Below are positions 13,630 through 24,388 of a stretch of DNA of 64,000 nt, piece by piece. The stretch spans positions 682,001-746,000 of the forward strand of contig NW_026777121.1 of the NCBI RefSeq assembly GCF_030936135.1, given 5' to 3'. The translations under genes were made by a program, and so were the position numbers. Source of the DNA: Gavia stellata (lineage: Eukaryota; Chordata; Aves; Gaviiformes; Gaviidae). How positions within the stretch are numbered: position 1 is the stretch's first letter; every line of letters begins with the position of its first letter. Below the pieces are notes generated by a model. That model worked only from the letters and a program-made list of their open reading frames with translations, made no database searches and had not been told where the DNA came from.

Positions 13630-14695
13630 TGTATTTTGCTAATTTGCCTTTTTAATGTCTGATTCATTCTTTTTGTTTTTCCACTTGATTAAGGCCTCCA
13701 GAGGGTACGTAAATTTCAGGTAATTCCCAGAATTTTACTAGTATTTTGTATTATTTCTGTAATAAAATGTGGGCCTCTATCAGAAGATATCCCAATAGGT
13801 ACTCCAAATCTTGGAATTATTTTCTGTAACAACCATTTAATGATTTTCTTTGCTTGATTGGTCTGACAAGGAAAAGTTTTAGGCCATCCTGTAAAAGTAT
13901 GAATCCCCACCAGAATGTATCGATACCCTTTTTGTCTGGGTAATTCTGAAAAATCAATTTGCCAATAATCTCCCAAGTTGTACTCCCGATTTCAAGGTTC
14001 CCACTGGAACTCTTCTCTTTACCACCGGATTGTTTGGCAAACAAATCTCACACTTGGCAGACATTATTTTAGCCATTTCTAACATTTTTGTAGATGCCAC
14101 ATATCTCTTTAAAAAGGTGACTAATGCTTCTGGACCCCAATGGCACTCTTTATGTTTTGTTTGTAATATTTCTCTCATCGGAAGTGGGGGAATTACTAGC
14201 TGTCCCTGAACTGTGACCCACCATCCTGCAAAATTCCTTTTTGCATCTAATAACTTCCCTAGTTTCTCATCTTCCGAATATTGAGGTTTCTCTTTTGGCA
14301 ATGTAATGTTCTTTGCAGGAATTAATGCCATTTGTAAGGCATTCCTTTTTGCTATTCCTTTAGCTGTTCTATCAGCTAATTGTTCCCTATAGCTTCTTTC
14401 CTATTTCCTGATTGGTGTGCTTTACAGTGCATGATTGCCACTTTGATCGGTCTCTGGACTGCTTGTAACAATTCCAGTATTTCCTCTTTGTATTTGATGT
14501 TTGCCCCTTTGAGAGGATAATAGTCCTCTTTCTTTCCATAATATCCCATGGACACGTACTACACCAAAAGCATCCTTTGAGTCAGTCCAACTATTTACTC
14601 TCTTTCCTTCCCTCAGTTCTAACGCCTTCGTCAAGGCTATCAGCTCTGCCTTTTGCACTGAGGTATTGCTGGGCAAAGCATATGCTAGCAGAGAC
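13630..14695 (-). pseudogene. ERV pol remnant: RNase H and integrase, left arm
   Basis: Minus-strand frames give RNase H (about 14422-14690: QKAELIAL and SWTDSKDAFGVV, with two of the acidic catalytic residues) then integrase (13716-14331: zinc-finger CEICLPNN, QIDFSELP and SSDRGPHF, the first two Asp of the DDE triad). GKVERMNQ, with the Glu, is visible near 13650-13690 in a shifted frame. Stops and frame changes separate the domains, and reverse transcriptase, protease and gag are absent. The family is gammaretrovirus-like (ERV class I). The 5' breakpoint near 14695 passes into unrelated DNA. Confidence 0.78.
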
Positions 14696-15149
14696 TCTCT
14701 TGCCTGCTCAGTCAAGGAAGCCCTGTCCCTGGGCCAGCAGTCCTTATTCCTTGTGCTCCTCAAAGAAGGGTCCTGTGGTCATAGGAGCCAAAGTCCTGAC
14801 TGTGCCACCAGCCCCATGGTGCTAAGCAGCAGGATGTGTTTGCTCCTCCTTGAGCCTTCCTGAGGACAGCCCTGCCAGGGTGACGGGCTCTTCCCCCTGG
14901 ATGTTGTGGGGATGAGGGCCTGATGAGCTTCATCAGCCTCCCTGGAGCAGCATGGCCCTGAGCGCCCAGTGTGCTGCAGCCACTTGAGACTTCAGGTCAG
15001 GGTGGCAGAAGGATGCCTCTCCCTAGCTGCAGGAGGAGGGCTCTGATGACTGACAGCCCCCTTGCAGCCTTGCCTTGCCTCACCCTTCTGCCTGTGCTCT
15101 ACAAAGAGGGCATCACCTGTGTAGGGGCAGGAGCCCCCCCCCTTCCCCT
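14696..15149. other. Unassigned GC-moderate stretch next to ERV breakpoint
   Basis: No gene, LTR or clear repeat recognised. It joins the ERV RNase H breakpoint to the degenerate tandem repeat. The same junction is present in the right arm near 61650, so it predates the arm duplication. Confidence 0.5.
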
Positions 15150-16720
15150 GCCTCTCTGGGTCTGTTGTGCAGATGAGCAGTGCATGTTCTAAGTACAGAG
15201 ACGTCTCTACTCCATAAACAGCCTCTATTCCCCATACAGGCAGAGCGCCCCGTACTTACTACCGGTGTGCACCAAGTGTTTGCTCTGCAAAGAGAAAAGC
15301 CTCACCTCCCCTGTTTGTGTGCTTCTGTAGGCAGAGCGTGCCTGATGTACAGAGACGCTCCCCCTCCACCCCCAGCCTCCCCAGATTTCCTATGCGGGTG
15401 GGTGGGCAAGCCCTGCCTCACCTGGCCCGTCTCTGCTCCGTAACCGGCATACGGTCTGTGTCCTGACAGGGCAGTGGAGTGCGGTGCTCTCCATGTGTAT
15501 TCTCCGTACAGCCATTTTTACAGTCTGTCTGGTGAGAGAAAGCTATTGCCCCACCTCACCCTTCTGTTGGTTTCTGTCCTCTATACAGCCAGCGTACACT
15601 GTATAAGCAGACCAAAAAGCCCTGCCTTGGCAGTACCTAGTCTATGACTAGACATGCTTTGCCTGCATACAGTCTATCTACAGACAAAATGCAGTCTGTA
15701 TCTGGAGAGAAAAGCCTCCCTGTCTCTTTTCTGATAGGCAGAGTATAGCCTGATAGACACTGCATACTGAGCAAGCAAGCCTGGCTTTGCCTGTCCATGC
15801 GTAGTGGTGAGGAAGACAGTATGTAGTCTGTATAGCAACAGAAAAGCTTCCCCTTGTTGCAGGTATGTTGCGTGTACGCAGATGGTTGGTATTCGATGTC
15901 GAGGTAGGTGAGGCACTGCTTTTCTATGTACGTGTATTACATTTAGCCCATATACTCTCTGTGCGGACAGAAAAGCCTCTCATCACCTTGTGTGCGTATA
16001 TTCCATGTATGCGTAAAGTATGTGTATCCATGTGTTCCAAGTCAGGACAGCATACGCTCCACACACAGAGAGAAATGCCCTTCCTCCGTTGGCCTTGAAA
16101 ATGGCTGTGTTCCATGTAGAGACAGTATTGACTCCACATAAAGACATCAACATTCATACTGGACATAAAGCGTAGCTTCCCCTCACCTGTCTGTCTGCTT
16201 TGTGCAGTCCGTATGCAACTGACACACTGTACGTCTATTCCGCACGTTCTATGTGTGTGTTCTGTGCAGAGAGTGCATCTATGGAGAGAAAAACATGGTT
16301 GTGCTTCCTGTGTCTGTATACTTTTTTTATGTGTAGATACTCTGTCTTCTGAATAGAGAGAGGAAAAAAGTATAGTGAGATGAGGTCAGCTGAGGCTTCT
16401 CTTCCTGCAGATAGTGTATCATGTCTGTGGATGTTCTGTATAGACCGGGCGGGGGTGGGGGGGGTGTTGTTATCTATGTTGACGAAAGACATGTATTTGG
16501 ATGTATCTCCTCTCCGTATATATTCTGTTTATACTTGCTGCATGTTTTCTGTGTATATTCTATGCGTATGAAGGTACCTAGATGGTGTCCTAGCTGTGTG
16601 TATTTTACATGCAGGCAGAAGTTGCCTCGCTTGGGCAATGCAGGACTTGTTCCCTATGTAGAATATATGCAATGTACAGACAATGTAAACGAAATGAAGC
16701 AAGCTTCAGCTAAGCAAGGT
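15150..16720. repeat. Degenerate ~100-bp tandem repeat
   Basis: A motif of the form GAGAGAAAAGCCTC followed by a C/T-rich segment and TCTGTATACAG-like text recurs irregularly. Recognisable motif copies lie near 15294, 15538, 15610, 15705, 15838, 15966, 16066, 16167 and 16280, spaced mostly 95-133 bp. Units are strongly diverged. The short frames here are not credible genes. The mirrored block lies at about 59617-61197. Confidence 0.6.
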
Positions 16721-17639
16721 GAGGCTATTTTGTTTCCCTGTAAAACACATCCTGTCTTGTTTATGCCCCGTTCACAGATGCAAAACCCTCAGCCAGACTC
16801 TTCTGAGTGTAGGCAGGTAACATACTGTCAAGTTCTAGTCAAGCTATAGATGGCAAGCAGGGACATAGTCCAAACCCTTTTGTCCATCCGCGGAGGCTCT
16901 GCTGTCTGCATGTCTTCTAGCTTCAGCCTGGGGAGCTGGGCTGAGCCTTCTGCATTGCCACAGACGTGGACTTTGTGCTGCTTGGGTAGCAGGTGAACAG
17001 CGAGGGCGAGGTGAGAGTGACCAGAGGAGCAGAGAGGTGTCTCCCAGGTGAACTGGGAGCTCTGCAGGTGGTCATTTGAAGGGGCTGAGGGGAATGTTTT
17101 GGGGGCCACCTTGTATCTCAGCGAGAAAGGGCCGCCTGTGGGTTGCGGGTTTCCTCAAAGGCAGAGAAGTGGGTTGTGCCCCTGTGGAGGTGCCACCTGT
17201 GAAGGGTGAAAGCTCTCTAGGAAGCATGAAGAGCAGTTGGCCACAGAATGGACTAATCCCTGTGCAGTAAATAGCAGGGGTCTGGGAAGAGGTGTGGCAT
17301 TTGTGTCCCCATCAGGTGCAGTCTGGCTCTGCGCAGGCAGCCTTTCCGTTGTGGAAATGTGTAGCGTGGCTCTCTGGCACAGCAAAAGGAGGGAGAAATG
17401 AGGAATTCCCAGGAACCCCTAGGAGATGAAGAATTGGGATGCATTCAAGGACTTTGAGAGGACTTGCTAGGAATGACTGTCTTTAGGAGATTGGCAGGAA
17501 CATTGTAGAGTTGTTGGCTAGGAATTTCCAAAAGGGAATAAAAATACCTATTCCACTGCTGTTTTCTAGGATTGCCCCCAGTCTAGGGTTGCCCACACTA
17601 GTTTTGAAGCATGGGAGGAGCACATCACCATATGGCTCT
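16721..17639. other. Unassigned spacer between two tandem repeats
   Basis: No known family or gene seen on either strand. A breakdown of arm identity lies at 17570-17625: the left arm has an extra block where the right arm (58712-58755) reads a different short sequence. Confidence 0.5.
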
Positions 17640-19518
17640 GGAGGAGTGCTTTACTGCACCGTGGGGCTTTTCTCGCAGTCCTGCACTGTGTGGCTTTTTT
17701 GGAGCTTTCTGTCGGGGGCTTTTTGGGAGCGCTTCACCATGGGGCTTTTTGGGAGCGCTCCATCACTTGGGTGTTTTGGAGCTCTGCACCCCGGGGCTTT
17801 TTTGGAATGCTTCACCATTTTGTTTTTTTGGAAGCCCTTTATGGTTTCACTATTTTCTGGAATGCTACAGGACCCGGCATTTCTGGAGTGCATCACCGCA
17901 CCACCCCAGAGGAGTGCTTCACCATTTGTTTTTTCTGGGAGTCTGTCACTGTTTGGCTTTTTGGGAGCCCTCTTTGCGGGGCTTTTTTGGTTCGCTTCAG
18001 CAGTTGGATATTTTGGAGCGCTTAACCCTGGTGCTTTTTAAGAGTGCTCCATCACGGGCTTTTTCAGGGTCCTCCCTCGTAGTGGTGTTTGGAGCTCTCC
18101 ACCCTGGGGCTTTTTGGGAGCAGTCCAACCCGGTGGTTTTTTGGAGCTCTGCACCCTGTGGCTTGTTTAGAGGGCTTCACCATTTTGTATTTTGGGAACC
18201 CTTTACAGTTTTGCTATTATATGCAATAGGACGAGACCTGGCATTTTTTGGAGTGCTTCACCGCGCTGTCCTGGAGGACTGCATCACCATTTGTTTTTTT
18301 GGGTGTCCTTCACAGTTTGGGGCTTTTTGGAGTCCTTCACAATTTGGGGTTTTTTTGGGGGGAGCCCTGCACACTGGGGCTTTTTTCAAGGGCTTCAGTA
18401 TTTTATTTTTTTCTGGGGGGGAGCCCTTCACAGTTCTGCTATTTTTTGAAATTTTACCAAACCCGGGATTTTTGGAGTGCTTCACCTCCCTGCGCTGCCC
18501 CGGAGGAGTGCATCCCCATTTGGTGTTTTGGGAGCTGTTCACCATTTGGTATTCTTTTGGGGAGTCCTGCACCCTCTGTGTGTCTGGGGGCTCTGCACCC
18601 TGGGGCTTGTTTGGAGTGCTTCACAGTTTTGTTTTTTGGCAGCCTTTTGCGGTTTTGGTATTTTTTGGAATATTGCAAAACCCAAGATTTCTGAAGGCCT
18701 TCACAACACGGCCCTGGAGGAGTGCCTCACCATTTGGTTTTTCAGAGCCATTCCCAGTTAGTATTTTCTGGAGGAGTCTTGCAGCGTTTGGTGTTCTTTT
18801 GGAGGGAGTAGTGTACCATTTTAAGGTTATTTTGGGGGAAATTCTGCACAGTTTGGTGGGTTTTTTGGGAGTCCTGCAACCTGGGGCTTTTTTGGAGCTC
18901 TCCAAGCCGGTCCTTTTTGGAGCTCTGCCCCCTGAGGCTTGTTTGGAGGACTTGACCATTTTGGGTTTTGGAGCCTTCTATGGTTTTGCTATGTTTTGGA
19001 ATATTACAAAACCCGGGATGTTTGGAGTGCCTCACCGCGCCACCCGGCAGGAGTGCCTGACGATTTGTTTTTTGGGAATCATTCACTTATCTTTCTGGGG
19101 GAGTCCTGCAGCGTTTGGTGTTTTTCTGGGGGACTCCTGCACCCTTTGGGGGCAGTTTCTGAACTGTTTGGTGTATTTTGTGGAGTCCTGCACCCTGGGT
19201 CTGTTTTGAAGCTCTCCAACCCGGTACTTTTTTGGGACTCTGCACCATGGGGCTTGTTTGAAGGGTTCACTGTTTTGTTTTCTGGAGCCCTTTAGGGCTT
19301 TGCTGGTTTTTGGAACATTACAAAAGCCGGGATTTCTGGAGTGCCTCAGCCTGCTGCCCCGCAGGAGTGCCTCACCATTTTGGGTTTTGGGAGCTGGTCA
19401 CCGTTACCTTTTTGGGGGATTCCTGCATCTTTTTTTTGGTGGGACTCCTGCAGTGTTTGGTATTGTTTTGGGAGCACTCCACCCGGGTGGGTTTTCGGAG
19501 CTCTTCACCCTTGGGCAT
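17640..19518 (+). repeat. ~27-bp minisatellite with higher-order units, block 1
   Basis: About 70 diverged copies of a ~26-27 bp monomer, consensus close to TTTTTTGGAGCTCTGCACC plus a short CTGGGGC-like join. A distinctive submotif (GGAATATTACAAAACC then GGGATTT) recurs at 17859, 18228, 18449, 18669, 18998 and 19312, giving higher-order units of about 220-370 bp. The T-rich strand has almost no stop codons in any frame, which creates a 532-codon frame at 17611-19209. Composition (F/L/W/G/S only in bulk), lack of splice or start context and equal openness of other frames argue against a protein. The right arm carries it inverted at about 56819-58697. Confidence 0.85.
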
Positions 19519-20884
19519 TGTGGAATTATTGCTGGAGGTGACTTAGAAATTAAATCTATATTTGCATTTTTAGGAAAGGTACAGCACTGAAGAAACTTTT
19601 GGGGTGGAGTGTGGTGGTCATGCAAGAGTTCCATCCCGCAGAAGTTCCCTAGGCAACCTTAGGTGTTGGCAATGCCAGGGGAGCTTGGTGTGCTGACTCT
19701 AAGAGAAACTGTACAGAGGGTGGAGCAGAGTAGAGACACCGCGGGCCGGCTCTGTGATAAGACAGGAACTGGAAGGTGCTATGGAACAATGAGATGGAGA
19801 CTCCCCCTGCTAACTAGGATAGGTACCTGGTCAAAGACAATGCTATTGTACAAAGATACAATAACCTATTTAGTGCGTGTAATGGTGTGTAGCGGAGTGC
19901 CTGGGAATGGGCCGACAGTCTCTCACCTTTTGACAAAATACTCATTATAATCTCATTGTAATACTAAAAAACACACCTCCATCCCAAAGCTACCCACCTC
20001 CAAGGTGCGACCACCCCTCACTGAGCCTGCGCTCTGAATTTTTCTTAGTCTCTACTTTTAAAAGCAAAGCGAGAAACTTTTACACCAATTACAACAAAGA
20101 CAAATATGACTAGAGTCACTCAAGCTCCACCTGTAAAGTAAGAATAGTATAAAAGCTTAAGAGAGGAGGGATGTTAGGGAAGATACCATCGCAGACCTGC
20201 TCTAACATCTGGGATCAGTCGACGGGCTGAACCTCTCTTCCCCCCCAGAGGGATGCCTTTGAGTAAGATTTGGACACTTGGCTATACCAAGTGTCCGTCC
20301 CCCCCGGGAGATTTGGCAACCTCTGTAGAGTTGTTTTGTGATTTAATGCACTTGTAGCCGGCTATAATTCTCATATTAACACTTGGCTATCTCACGTGTT
20401 TCCCCGGGAGATTGATAGAGTTGTTTTGTGATCTAGCGCGCTTGTAGCCAGGCTGTATTACTCATATTCATACTATTTGTACCACCTTTGTGGGCAGTAG
20501 TTCTATCACCGGCAATCCAAAAGAACTTGTGTATCTGTCACTTTAATAAACTACACTATTTGTTAACCTAGCCGTAAGAGTTCTCATTGAACACAGTTAA
20601 ATTCCTTAAGGGTGGCCGTGCTAGTTCATGCAACGTGGCTAGACTGAAAGTGTATGGAGTTACAAGTGCATCCATAATCGTTAAGATTCTATCTATCTAT
20701 CTGTATATGAGTGTGTGTGTATATATATATGTTTATATAGAACACGACCGGACTTGTAATACAGGAAATGGGCACCACCCAGAATCTAAGCCTAGCCGCC
20801 CCCAGCCCCTCTGATATCTGAGGACAAGCTGGAACGCACGGGGGTTTATTTTCTGCCAAATTGCTCAGTCCTTTTAACGTGACA
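19519..20884 (+). mobile_element. Solo LTR, family LTR-C, with GGCAT target duplication
   Basis: It begins TGTGGAATTATTGC and ends TTTTAACGTGACA, so the termini are TGT...ACA. The 5 bases GGCAT lie on both sides (19514-19518 and 20885-20889), a clean target-site duplication. The poly(A) signal AATAAA is near 20545. Length is 1,366 bp. It sits inside the minisatellite, which resumes immediately after. It includes an internal ~110-bp duplication (about 20272-20380 and 20381-20470) and a CT/GT microsatellite near 20690-20735. The mirrored copy is 55453-56818. Confidence 0.92.
20272..20296 (+). other. Perfect 10-bp stem hairpin inside LTR-C
   Basis: GGACACTTGG, a 5-base loop CTATA, then CCAAGTGTCC. 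It lies upstream of the poly(A) signal in the probable transcribed part of the LTR. The equivalent near 48870 is degenerate. Confidence 0.6.
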
Positions 20885-21592
20885 GGCATGTTTTCAGTGG
20901 TTCACCATTTTGTTTTTTGGAGCCCTTTATGGCTTTGCTATTTTGGGGAATATTACAAAACGGGGGATTCTTGGAGTGCTTCACTGTTCCACCCCAGAGG
21001 AGGGCAAACCGTTTATTTTTTGTTTTCCTGGTAAGTCTTGCACCATGTAGGGTTTTTTTTGGGGGGGGACTCCTGCACCATTTGTGTGTTTTTCTGGGGA
21101 GTCCTGCATCATTTGGGTTTTTTGGGAGTCTCCAACCCGGCACTTTTTTTGAGCTCTGCACCCTGGGGCTTGTTTGGAGGGCTTCACCATTTTGTGTTTT
21201 GGAGGCCTTTATGGTTTTGCTATGTTTTGGAATATTACAAAACGCGGGATTTTTTGAGGCCTTCCTGTCACTGCTTGGGGGCAGTACAGCACCATTTGGA
21301 TTTTTGGGAGCCGTTCACCATTAATTTTTTGGAGGGAGTCCTGCACCGTTGGGTGTTTTTTTGCGGGAGTCCTGCACTGTTGGGTGTTTTTTTGGGGGGA
21401 GTCCTGCATCGTTTGGTGGTGTTTTGGAAGGCGTCCCTGCACCATTTGGGTTTTTTGAGGGGGAGGTTCTGCAGTGTGTGTTTGGTATTTTCGGGAGTCC
21501 GGCATCCTGGGCCTTGTTTGGAGCTCTGCAGCCTGGTACTTTTTTGGAAATTAGCACCCTGGGGCTTGCTGGAGGGCTTCACGATCTTTAAT
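20885..21592 (+). repeat. ~27-bp minisatellite, block 2
   Basis: Same monomer as block 1, with submotif copies at 20949 and 21230. Removing the solo LTR joins the two blocks into one array of about 2.6 kb. It ends abruptly against a short LTR-A fragment. The mirrored block is about 54745-55452. Confidence 0.85.
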
Positions 21593-21626
21593 ATGACTAA
21601 GTACCAGGTGCATTTGTTATGAAGTA
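21593..21626 (-). repeat. 34-bp LTR-A fragment at a breakpoint
   Basis: This text matches the LTR-A interior at 40378-40411 and is directly joined to the gag-flank sequence that also follows LTR-A at 40412. It shows that the block 21593-25735 was copied from, or to, the 40.4 kb region with the same junction. Confidence 0.75.
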
Positions 21627-21779
21627 TCATTTTATTAGTAGTAGTATTATTTATCATTTTATACATCTCTTTCCAATAACACAAGCCCAGCAACGCCTTT
21701 TAGATGTCCTGTTTTCAGAGGTTAAAGCCATCACTAAATGACCTCGACTTACCAATTTACACTCCTCCTGCCAGTCAGT

Positions 21780-22091
21780 TCACTGTCTCAAGGAAAAGAA
21801 CAAATCCACATAAGGTACCTCATTCCGTTGGCCTTCCCTCCTACAGGACAACATCAATTGCAAAATAGTATTATAATTTGAAGTCCCATTAGTTGGCCAT
21901 TTCTCTTGATCTTCTAAAACATACAAAGGCCACCAATTATTACAATACTCAATCCTTTGACTTTTACGCAAATCATCATGCAACTCATTCCAATGTGTCA
22001 ATAAACCTCCCAAGGGTGACGTCTTTGGTATCTTCCCATCAATGGCTAAATTCCCCGCACTCTTACTCTTAAACAATTTTGTTAATGCCAT
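21780..22091 (-). pseudogene. ERV gag N-terminus (matrix-like), left copy
   Basis: A 103-codon minus-strand frame starting MALTKLF, with SPLGGLLTHWNEL, NNWWPLY and EVPYVDLFFSL, the pattern of class I ERV matrix domains and clearly related to the frame at 39152-39553. It lies downstream of a primer binding site and LTR-B in the same orientation, as expected for gag. The remainder of gag and all of pol are missing; a stop comes after 103 codons. Unlike the other provirus it lacks an N-terminal myristoylation-type Gly. Confidence 0.72.
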
Positions 22092-22444
22092 TATGTTTAT
22101 TATTCTTATATCATTATATTATCAAAGACCAAATTAGCAAATGCAAATGCCAATTGTCTCAAATACACAAATGTCCAACCCAGCAATAGCTTTCGCTTAT
22201 GACTTGCGGGCAGATGCCTAGGCTTCCAATGCAAACGGGTACTCTCAAAGCCCCAACCCTGCGAAGCTTTCGCTGCGCCTTACAGGCAGGCTATCCAAAG
22301 AAATTCCAAAGAAGTAGTGCCTTACCCTTTTCCAGGGTGTTGTGAGGAGCTCGTATGGGTCAAGAGCGATGGTCCTTGCCGAGAATCCCTCGGTGCCGGC
22401 TGGAGTCTGATCGGCACTCGATCCCTTCCAGTCTCACTCGCAAG

Positions 22445-22462
22445 GTCCCATCTGGGTCGCCA
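22445..22462 (-). other. Retroviral primer binding site, LTR-B element
   Basis: Minus-strand TGGCGACCCAGATGGGAC, next to the U5 end of LTR-B. It differs at a few positions from the PBS of the 33-40 kb provirus, which fits tRNA-Arg(CCT); the matching tRNA for this one is uncertain. Confidence 0.65.
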
Positions 22463-22469
22463 AAACTCT

Positions 22470-23386
22470 TCCCCTAAGTCGGCAAAACCAAGAACTTTCT
22501 AAGACTGAATTTGAAGTTTAGAAAGCAGGCACTTCTTTATTGCAGCGCTGGACGCACAGGGAATCACTCCGCTTAGTGTGCGTGCCGAGTTACTCCGCTA
22601 CAAAAGTTATATACAATCAAAGTATATTTGATTCATCGTATTTCCAAGAAACAATTAGCATATCCGTAGGATTTCCAAGAAATCATTAACATATGTAAAT
22701 GTCCGTAACGCATGTGCCTTCAGGTACACTGGTGGTCGCCCAAAGCCCTCTGGTGGTCATCCATAGACTCCCTCATTGTGTCCGCTAGTTGAACCCAATC
22801 TTTGCGCATGCTCAGCTCAGTTGCAAAATTCCATTCCCCTTTAATCTTGGAACCTCCAGAAGAATTTCTCGGTTTACTAACCAGGCCTACAACTTACCCT
22901 TCTCTTGACAGGAATATCCTCCTTATCGACAAAGCTACATTGTTTAATCATTAGTTCATAATCAAATCATAGATAAAGCATACCTAGTTACCATTACACA
23001 AATTATTTCTCACAAAATATAGCACGGTTTTTAACTTTTGTGGATTAGTCTCTTGATTATACAATTCGATCAATATCCATACCCAAGATAATCAATGGTT
23101 ATTTCTCTTAATATCCATTGATTGGCATTCTTGATATTCCAATCAAGATGGGAAGGGTAAAGGGATTTCCAAGCAGCACCACTGGGTGCGTACCAGATCC
23201 CCATAGTTACGGGACTCAAACAAAACTTCTCTATTTGATTCTTCATTGTTCCATCTCGTTGTGATTAGTTTCTTAATACAAAACAGTGACTCCCTGGTGA
23301 GGGTTCCTATGGTTACGAGTCTCAAGACACACCAATATTCTAACATTCTATTTCTACTTGCAACTAAATGCAGTGATTTTACAACA
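22470..23386 (-). repeat. 5' LTR, family LTR-B, left copy
   Basis: On the minus strand it begins TGTTGTAAAATCACTGC at 23386, has its poly(A) signal (AATAAAG complement near 22542) and ends beside the PBS. The exact U5 end is unclear because no CA dinucleotide lies just before the PBS. Copies are at about 41255-42171 (same orientation) and 52951-53868 (opposite). Confidence 0.8.
22745..22756 (-). promoter_or_regulatory. CTCF-like motif in LTR-B
   Basis: The complement reads CCACCAGAGGGC, a good match to the vertebrate CTCF core as remembered. It is preserved in the copies at 41530-41541 and 53581-53592 and has one mismatch in the outer LTR near 11660. Confidence 0.4.
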
Positions 23387-23957
23387 GCCCACCTGAAACT
23401 GAAGTCCAGTTCTGGACCCGTTCTGTGCAGAGTTATAGGATGAGTCATTTTCTTGTAGGTGAAGTGGATCCAGATGTGTATCTTGTGTCACCTAACTGTT
23501 CAGGGCACAGATTTCTTGTAAATCTCAGCTACTCAGGTCACCTTCTCTGTCAGTGCTGGAATAAGAATTTTAAGTAAGATGGATTGATACCTGCGTGCTG
23601 GTGGATTCTTCTTTGGGAGATCGCAAATGGCCTTCGGCTTTAGGGTCCAATTTAACCATGACTCCAAATGAGAAATAGAAATACCTTTTTTATTTCCCCC
23701 CCCTTGACCAGCTGCAAGGTTTTGAAGTGAATTGGCCCCTGTATTCCTTGTAATCAGAGTAATGCCTGGGGCTCTGCTGGTGGGGTATGTGGGTGTTGAG
23801 AGCTCAGCTGTGCCTGTGATTGCTGCTGCTGCTGTGGTTCCTGGATTCACACATGGATGAAATCTGAACACAATCTCTGTTAACAGCTGTTCTCAATCTG
23901 TAGGGAAATCAAATGCTGAGACTGAACTACTTAACCTGAACCCGCTTTTTCTTGCAG
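23387..23957. other. LTR-flanking segment with an unrecognised minus-strand frame
   Basis: This segment occurs in all three amplicon copies. A 112-codon minus-strand frame (23533-23871) starts MFRFHPC and contains a G-run (AAGGGGGGGGAAAT on that strand) resembling a retroviral polypurine tract. I cannot assign it to gag, env or a host gene. The frame is also open in the other two copies, but these are recent duplicates, so this is weak evidence of coding. Confidence 0.4.
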
Positions 23958-24198
23958 GGAAGATGCTGCATGAGATGAAAAGCCTTGTCCTCGAGGAGCC
24001 AAAGTGTTGGCTGGATGTTATCTCTGTTTGGAGAAAGCTTCATGGGTGTGAGGGGCAAAAAGACAATGTCTCTCAAGAAAACCCATCGCTTCTCAAGAGC
24101 AAATCAGAAGAAGAGACAAATATTGCAAGCGACAGGCAGAAACCCAAACAAATGAGAGAGACCGTGTCTGAGCAACGTCAGACGGAAGCTGGAGAGAG
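23958..24198 (+). CDS. Captured exon-like block, unrecognised, left copy
   Basis: A strong acceptor (CTTTTTCTTGCAG ending 23957) leads a 241-bp block that stays open and ends AG|GTGTGT, a weaker donor. The peptide starts GKMLHEMKSLVLEEPKCWLD and becomes Lys/Glu/Gln-rich and probably helical. I do not recognise the family. It sits on the strand opposite to the flanking ERV remnants, between LTR-B and LTR-D, so it is likely host sequence trapped between insertions. Two further copies exist (42742-42982; 52139-52379 inverted) with few substitutions. Confidence 0.45.
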
Positions 24199-24388
24199 GT
24201 GTGTGGTACTAGAGAGGCAGAGATCACGTTCCTGCCACCCTCTTCCTCGCGTGCAGACTCTCACCGGACTTTCCCTTTATTTTCTTCAGACTAGGCAGCC
24301 CCCAGCGCTTCAGGCCCGGGGGTGGCTGTGGGGCCACCGGCCCTGCAGCAGAGATGCTCGCCTGTGGGGGGGAGCTGCTGGCTCCCAG

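Noticed and set aside
15150-16720. CRISPR-like array
   Set aside because: Spacing is irregular, repeats are degenerate and the genome is vertebrate.
17611-19209. 532-codon open frame on the plus strand as a protein gene
   Set aside because: It lies wholly in the minisatellite, other frames are also open, residues are restricted to repeat-derived F/L/W/G/S patterns, and the mirrored frame reflects recent duplication rather than selection.
20690-20740. TCTA/TG/TA run as a regulatory site
   Set aside because: A simple microsatellite within LTR-C; a similar run near 45905-45940 is in another copy.
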